This document shows, in pieces, positions 60,105 through 64,000 of a stretch of 64,000 bases of DNA. Both the position numbers and the translations under genes were made by a program. The notes beneath the pieces were generated by a model. It made no database searches. It was not told where the DNA came from and saw only the letters and a program-made list of their open reading frames with translations. The DNA is from Elephas maximus indicus (lineage: Eukaryota > Chordata > Mammalia > Proboscidea > Elephantidae), in assembly GCF_024166365.1 (NCBI RefSeq), contig NC_064822.1, positions 103,350,823-103,414,822 on the forward strand, written 5' to 3'. Position 1 is the first letter of the stretch. Each line of letters opens with the position of its first letter.

Positions 60105-60722
60105 GCAACTGGAAAAAATATAACACTGGATGCAGTACTTTTTTTAAAATCACCATTTCAAGTATATTGCTAAGTTTGCAAAATTAGAAGGATTTCAAGC
60201 ATAGGAGAAAGCAAAACAAAAGCAGGAACCCAACAAGGTAAGTGTGTACCACATCTGGCTTTTACTCTAGGGGTTTCTGTTGAACCCCAGATGTTCCACT
60301 TTTAACTGCCCTTACCCTAGTCTTGCCCAGGGAAAGGACTTTAATTTAGACCACTGCATAACACCAGGAGTCCAAATGTGGTCAGCAACTATTTGAAAGG
60401 GTCTCACTCTACTTTTTTGTATATGACTACTGACAGCTTTTAAACCTCACTCCTCCCTCTTTCTCTTCAGTCCCTTGTCAGGACAAGCTAATAAGAAAGT
60501 CAAGATGCTTCCTCCTTTGGTGCTGGTGAGAAGTTCAAAGCAAACAAGAGAACCCTCACATTACCCCGCTCCTTAAAAAAAATATATAGCAGCCCTAAAA
60601 ACCCCAAGCCAATTTCTTTTTCTTACTTTCTTAAGCATTTTTCTGACCAGCTAGGAGGCCTGCCCTCCTCTTGCCAGAAAGCCTCATTGTGTGAACAGTA
60701 AACTTTTTCACATCCTCTTGGT
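60105..60722. other. Unassigned intergenic DNA
   Basis: No supported gene or repeat. Confidence 0.4.
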
Positions 60723-60866
60723 GTATGTGATGGGAGACAGATGTGGCAGTCTGCTTCCGTAAAGATATATACAGCCTTGGAAACCCTATGAGGCAATTCT
60801 ACTCTGTTCTATAGGGTCACTATGAGTCAGGATCAACACCATGGCAGTGGGTTTGGTTTTGGGTGG
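60723..60866 (+). mobile_element. AfroSINE-type SINE, 5'-truncated long variant
   Basis: Begins in the extra block ('gtggcagtctgcttccgtaa') and continues to the tail 'atggcagtgggtttggtttt'. The tRNA-like head is missing. Confidence 0.8.
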
Positions 60867-60937
60867 TGTGTGTGGCAACATCAGTCTTGACATCTGTAGC
60901 GAGTTTGAGGGATTTGGAGGCTGATTAAGGTAAGAGA

Positions 60938-61097
60938 GAAAACCCTGGTGGCATAGTGGTTAAGTGCCACGGCTGCTAACCAAAGGGTCAGCAGTTCGAA
61001 TCCACCAGGCACTCCTTGGAAACTCTATGGGGCATTCTACTCTGTCCTGTAGGGTTCCTGTGGGTCGGAATCAACTCAACAGCACTGGGTTTGGCTT
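60938..61097 (+). mobile_element. AfroSINE-type SINE with 13-bp TSD
   Basis: Complete sense copy. The tRNA-like head has an A-box-like 'tagtggttaagtg' and a B-box-like 'agttcgaatcc', followed by the body and the tail 'agcactgggtttggc'. Perfect duplication 'ttaaggtaagaga' at 60925-60937 and 61098-61110. Internal pol III promoter boxes are preserved. Confidence 0.9.
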
Positions 61098-61110
61098 TTA
61101 AGGTAAGAGA

Positions 61111-61916
61111 TATGACCACGAGATGGCAGTGTTGCAGAATAAGCTATTTATTAAGGAACCACTTTTACAAGTTTGCAAGCAGGGAAAGTCCCTCACAGCC
61201 TGCACCTATCTAAAGGCAAGGGGCTCTTGGGGCCACCCAGAAGGAAGAGAGGACAGGAGAACTCCCCGGTGAGAGAGGAAGTGAAAAGGGAGCTTACATC
61301 TCTAGGGGATGTCAGTCAGCAGCAAGGTGGAAAGTTTCTGGTCAGAGAGCTCCAAAGGGAAATAGTGGCTTGGGGTCTTTATAAATACAGGGTTTATCTT
61401 ACCTATGCAAAAAAAAAATAATAATAATATGTATTTTTTTATGCATAGCAGAGGAGCCCTGGTGCAGTTTAGTGGGGTATGCAAAGCAGGCAGGCTCTAA
61501 ATGGTTAAAAATCTTTTTATTTGGCTATTTGTAGAGCAATTAGATGTATAGAACTTTGAGTTTGGTACTGGCAGGCTTTTGGGCTAACAGGTCCTGGCCT
61601 GCTGTGAAGAAATAAACAACCTGGGGGCTAATACACAGAGGGCATCTTTGGAATATTTGTATAGCAACTCTGGAAACAACTTTTGTGTGGAGGTCCATCC
61701 TGCTCTAGTGGAGTTTCCAACACTAGTAGCACTGTGAGCAGGAGAGTCTAGGCGATGACGGACCAGCACAGGAAGCCTTTCTTCTCTTGCTTTGGCTTGC
61801 TAACTGGCTCTACCGTCTGCTCTTGAGCGTGCACTTTGAGCTGCTGCTCCCTCCTTAGCTTGTGCTTTGAGTTGCACTGCTTTGTGTTGCATTTTCTGAG
61901 TTCTACCGAGACTCTT
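61111..61916. other. Unassigned, possibly LTR-like DNA
   Basis: Includes 'agaataagctatttattaag' and GC-richer blocks that resemble an antisense LTR, but I cannot name the family or find matched ends. A short A-rich/AT stretch lies at 61408-61440. Confidence 0.3.
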
Positions 61917-62086
61917 GAAACCCTGGTAACATAGTGGTTAAGAGCTATGTCTGCTAATCAAAAGGTCGGCCGTTTGAATCCACCAGGTGCTCCTTGGAAA
62001 CCCTATGGGCCAGTTCTACTCTGTCCTAGAGGGTCACTATGAGTCGAAATTGACTCGACAGCAACTGGTTTTGTTTTGTTTTGGTA
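61917..62086 (+). mobile_element. AfroSINE-type SINE
   Basis: Sense copy: head 'gaaaccctggtaacatagtg', B-box-like 'gtttgaatccaccaggtgct', body 'cagttctactctgtcctaga' and tail 'gcaactggttttgttttg'. Confidence 0.85.
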
Positions 62087-62454
62087 TGGAGAATCTGTTA
62101 TAGATTTAGCCAACATAAGATGGAAGTTCTAATAATTGGCATTTAGGGACAGGAATATGGAATTGGGGTCCTCCTTAAAGTGGTCCTGGGTCATGCCTCA
62201 GCCCAAGACCAATCTGTGTGTCTTATTGATTCCAGCATAAGCCATGACTAATGGTAAACTTGGGGAAAGACTTACCTTGTGAGTTTCAACCAGGCATTTA
62301 TCCTCATTCTATAGACTACTCAGGGGAAAAACTGGTACCTTATGTGAAATGGACCCATAGAGTGGTCACTTGTGTGGAGGAATAGTAATTATTATTTGAA
62401 GAGCAGTCGTCATTTAAAGTTTTGAATTACTGAGATACATACACTTAGACTCAC
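62087..62454. other. Unassigned intergenic DNA
   Basis: No gene or repeat recognised. Confidence 0.4.
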
Positions 62455-64000
62455 TGTTGTTGTTGTTGTTAGGTGCCATAGAGTTGGTTCCAACTCACAG
62501 CGACCCTATGCACAACACAACAAAACACTGCCCGGTCCTGTGCCATCCTCAAAATCATTGTTATGCTTGAGCTCATTGTTGCAGCCACTGTGTCAATACA
62601 CCTCCTTGAGGGTCTTCCTTTTTTCCGCTGACCCTGTACTCTGCCAAGCGTGATGTCCTTCTCCAGGGACTGATCCCTCCTGACAACATGTCCAAAGTAT
62701 GGAAGACGCAGTCTCACCATCCTTGATTCTAAGGAGCATTCTGGTTGTACTTCTTCTAAGACAGATTTGTTCCTTCTTTTGGCAGTCCATGGTATATTCA
62801 ATATTCTTCACCAACACCACAATTCAAAGGTGATAATTCTTCTTCGGTCTTCCTTATTCATTGTCCAGCTTTCACATGCATATGATGTGACTGAAAATAC
62901 CACGGCTTGGGTCAGGCGCACCTTAGTCTTCAGGGTCATATCTTTGCTCTTCAACACTTTGAAGAGGTCCTTTGCAGCAGATTTACCCAATGCAATGCGT
63001 CTTTTGATTTCTTGACTGCTGCTTCCATGGCTGTTGATTGTGGATCCAAGTAAAATGAAATCCTTGACAACTTCAATCTTTTCTCCATTTATCACGATGT
63101 TGCTCATTGGTCCAGTTGTGAGGATTTTTGTTTTCTTTATGTTGAGGTGTAATCCATACTGAAGGCTGTGTCTTTGATCTTCATTAGTAAGTGCTTCACG
63201 TCCTCTTCACTTTCAGCAAGCAACGTTGTGTCATCTGCATAACGCAGCTTGTTAATGAGTCTTCCTCCAATCTTGATGCCCCGTTCTTCTTCATATAGTC
63301 CAGCTTCTCGTATTATTTGTTCAGCATACAGATTAAATAGGTATGGTGAAAGAATACAACCCTGACACACAACTTTCCTGACTTTAAACCAATCAGTGTC
63401 CCCTTGTTCTGTCCAAACAACTGCCTCTTGATCTATGTAAAGGTTCCTCATGAGCACAATTAAGTGTTCTGGAATTCCCGTTCTTAGCAGTGTTATCCAT
63501 AGTTTGTTATGATCCACATAGTCAAATGCTTTGCATAATCAATAAAACACAGGTAAACATCCTTCTGGTAGTCTCTGCTTTCAGCCAGGATCCATCTGAC
63601 ATCAGCAATGATATCCCTGGTTCCACGTCCTCTTCTGAAACCGGCCTGAATTTCTGTCAGTTCCCTGTTGATATACTGCTGCAGCCATTTTTGAATGATC
63701 TTCAGCAGAATTTTGCTTGCATGTGATAATGGTATTGTTCTGTAATTTCCACATTTGGTTGGATCACCTTTCCTGGGAATAGGCATAAATATGGATCTCT
63801 TTCAATCAGTTGGCCCGGAAGCTGTCTTCCATATTTCTTGGCATAGACGAGTGAGCACCTCCAGTGCTGCATCTGTTTGTTGAAACATCTCAATTGATAA
63901 TCCATCAATTCCTGGAGCCTTGTTTTTCGCCAATGCCTTCAGAGCAGCTTGGACTTCTTCTTTCAGTACCATCGGTTCCTGATCACATGCCACCTCTTGA
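62455..64000 (-). mobile_element. RTE LINE, least diverged copy, running off the window
   Basis: Antisense RTE from its 3' terminus ('tgttgttgttgttaggtgcc') into the reverse transcriptase. Consecutive minus-strand frames at 62808-63107, 63137-63517, 63493-63786 and 63802-63993 are successive RT/C-terminal pieces, carrying 'GCILSPYLFNLYAEQ' and the catalytic 'YADDTTLLAE' (about 63220-63250). Few frame breaks separate them, so it is younger or less eroded than the others. Frameshifts (for example near 63137 and 63510) show it is still inactive. Confidence 0.85.

Noticed and set aside
60938-60990. Possible tRNA gene
   Set aside because: A- and B-box-like words are present, but the sequence is a SINE head with SINE body, tail and TSD.
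1-64000. CRISPR arrays, operons, prokaryotic promoters or mobile islands
   Set aside because: The window is vertebrate repeat-rich DNA. Direct repeats are TSDs and microsatellites, and no regularly spaced array exists.

Overview
This is mammalian nuclear DNA, most likely from an afrotherian and probably the elephant lineage. The evidence is a dense population of tRNA-derived SINEs of the AfroSINE type, at least nine copies of an RTE-clade LINE whose 3' end shares sequence with those SINEs, and lineage-type MaLR-like and ERVL LTRs. There is no bacterial-style gene organisation. Family names come from recognition of the sequence, not from a database search.

Only two intact host genes are visible. 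Both are single-coding-exon olfactory receptors (OR) on the minus strand, at 12741-13670 and 29056-29985. They resemble the OR8S group and match at 263 of 309 residues in a hand alignment. Each has a conserved splice acceptor 22-23 nt before its ATG, the usual OR layout of one coding exon behind upstream non-coding exon(s). They sit in a tandem duplication (about 12442-18487 and about 28790-39612). Since duplicating, the two units have collected different insertions: a 5'-truncated RTE and a SINE in unit 1; a nearly full-length RTE with a 5' inversion and a solo LTR in unit 2.

Layout. 1-7422: an ERVL provirus fragment (minus) split by an RTE (plus), which itself holds a solo LTR and an ORF1-only half-L1 element. 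7423-12441: old LINE pieces, SINEs and an RTE with a 5' inversion. 12442-18487: OR unit 1. 18488-28780: truncated RTE, L1 fragments, a second half-L1 element, a DNA transposon, a MIR and an MLT1 element. 28790-39612: OR unit 2. 39640-44570: L1 with a 5' inversion, then antisense L1. 44575-46345: RTE. 46373-57080: a second ERVL provirus (5' LTR, leader, gag, part of pol, dUTPase) holding two RTEs, which hold SINEs, a solo LTR and a complete LTR-internal-LTR non-autonomous element. 57081-62454: L1 3' end, HAL1, a small DNA transposon, SINEs and unassigned DNA. 62455-64000: the least eroded RTE, running off the window.

I found no new coding system. The most unusual observations are structural: two ERVL proviruses with an RTE at almost the same internal position and orientation, repeated 5' inversions in RTE and L1 copies, four-deep nesting with readable target-site duplications (TSDs), and ORF1-only L1 derivatives.
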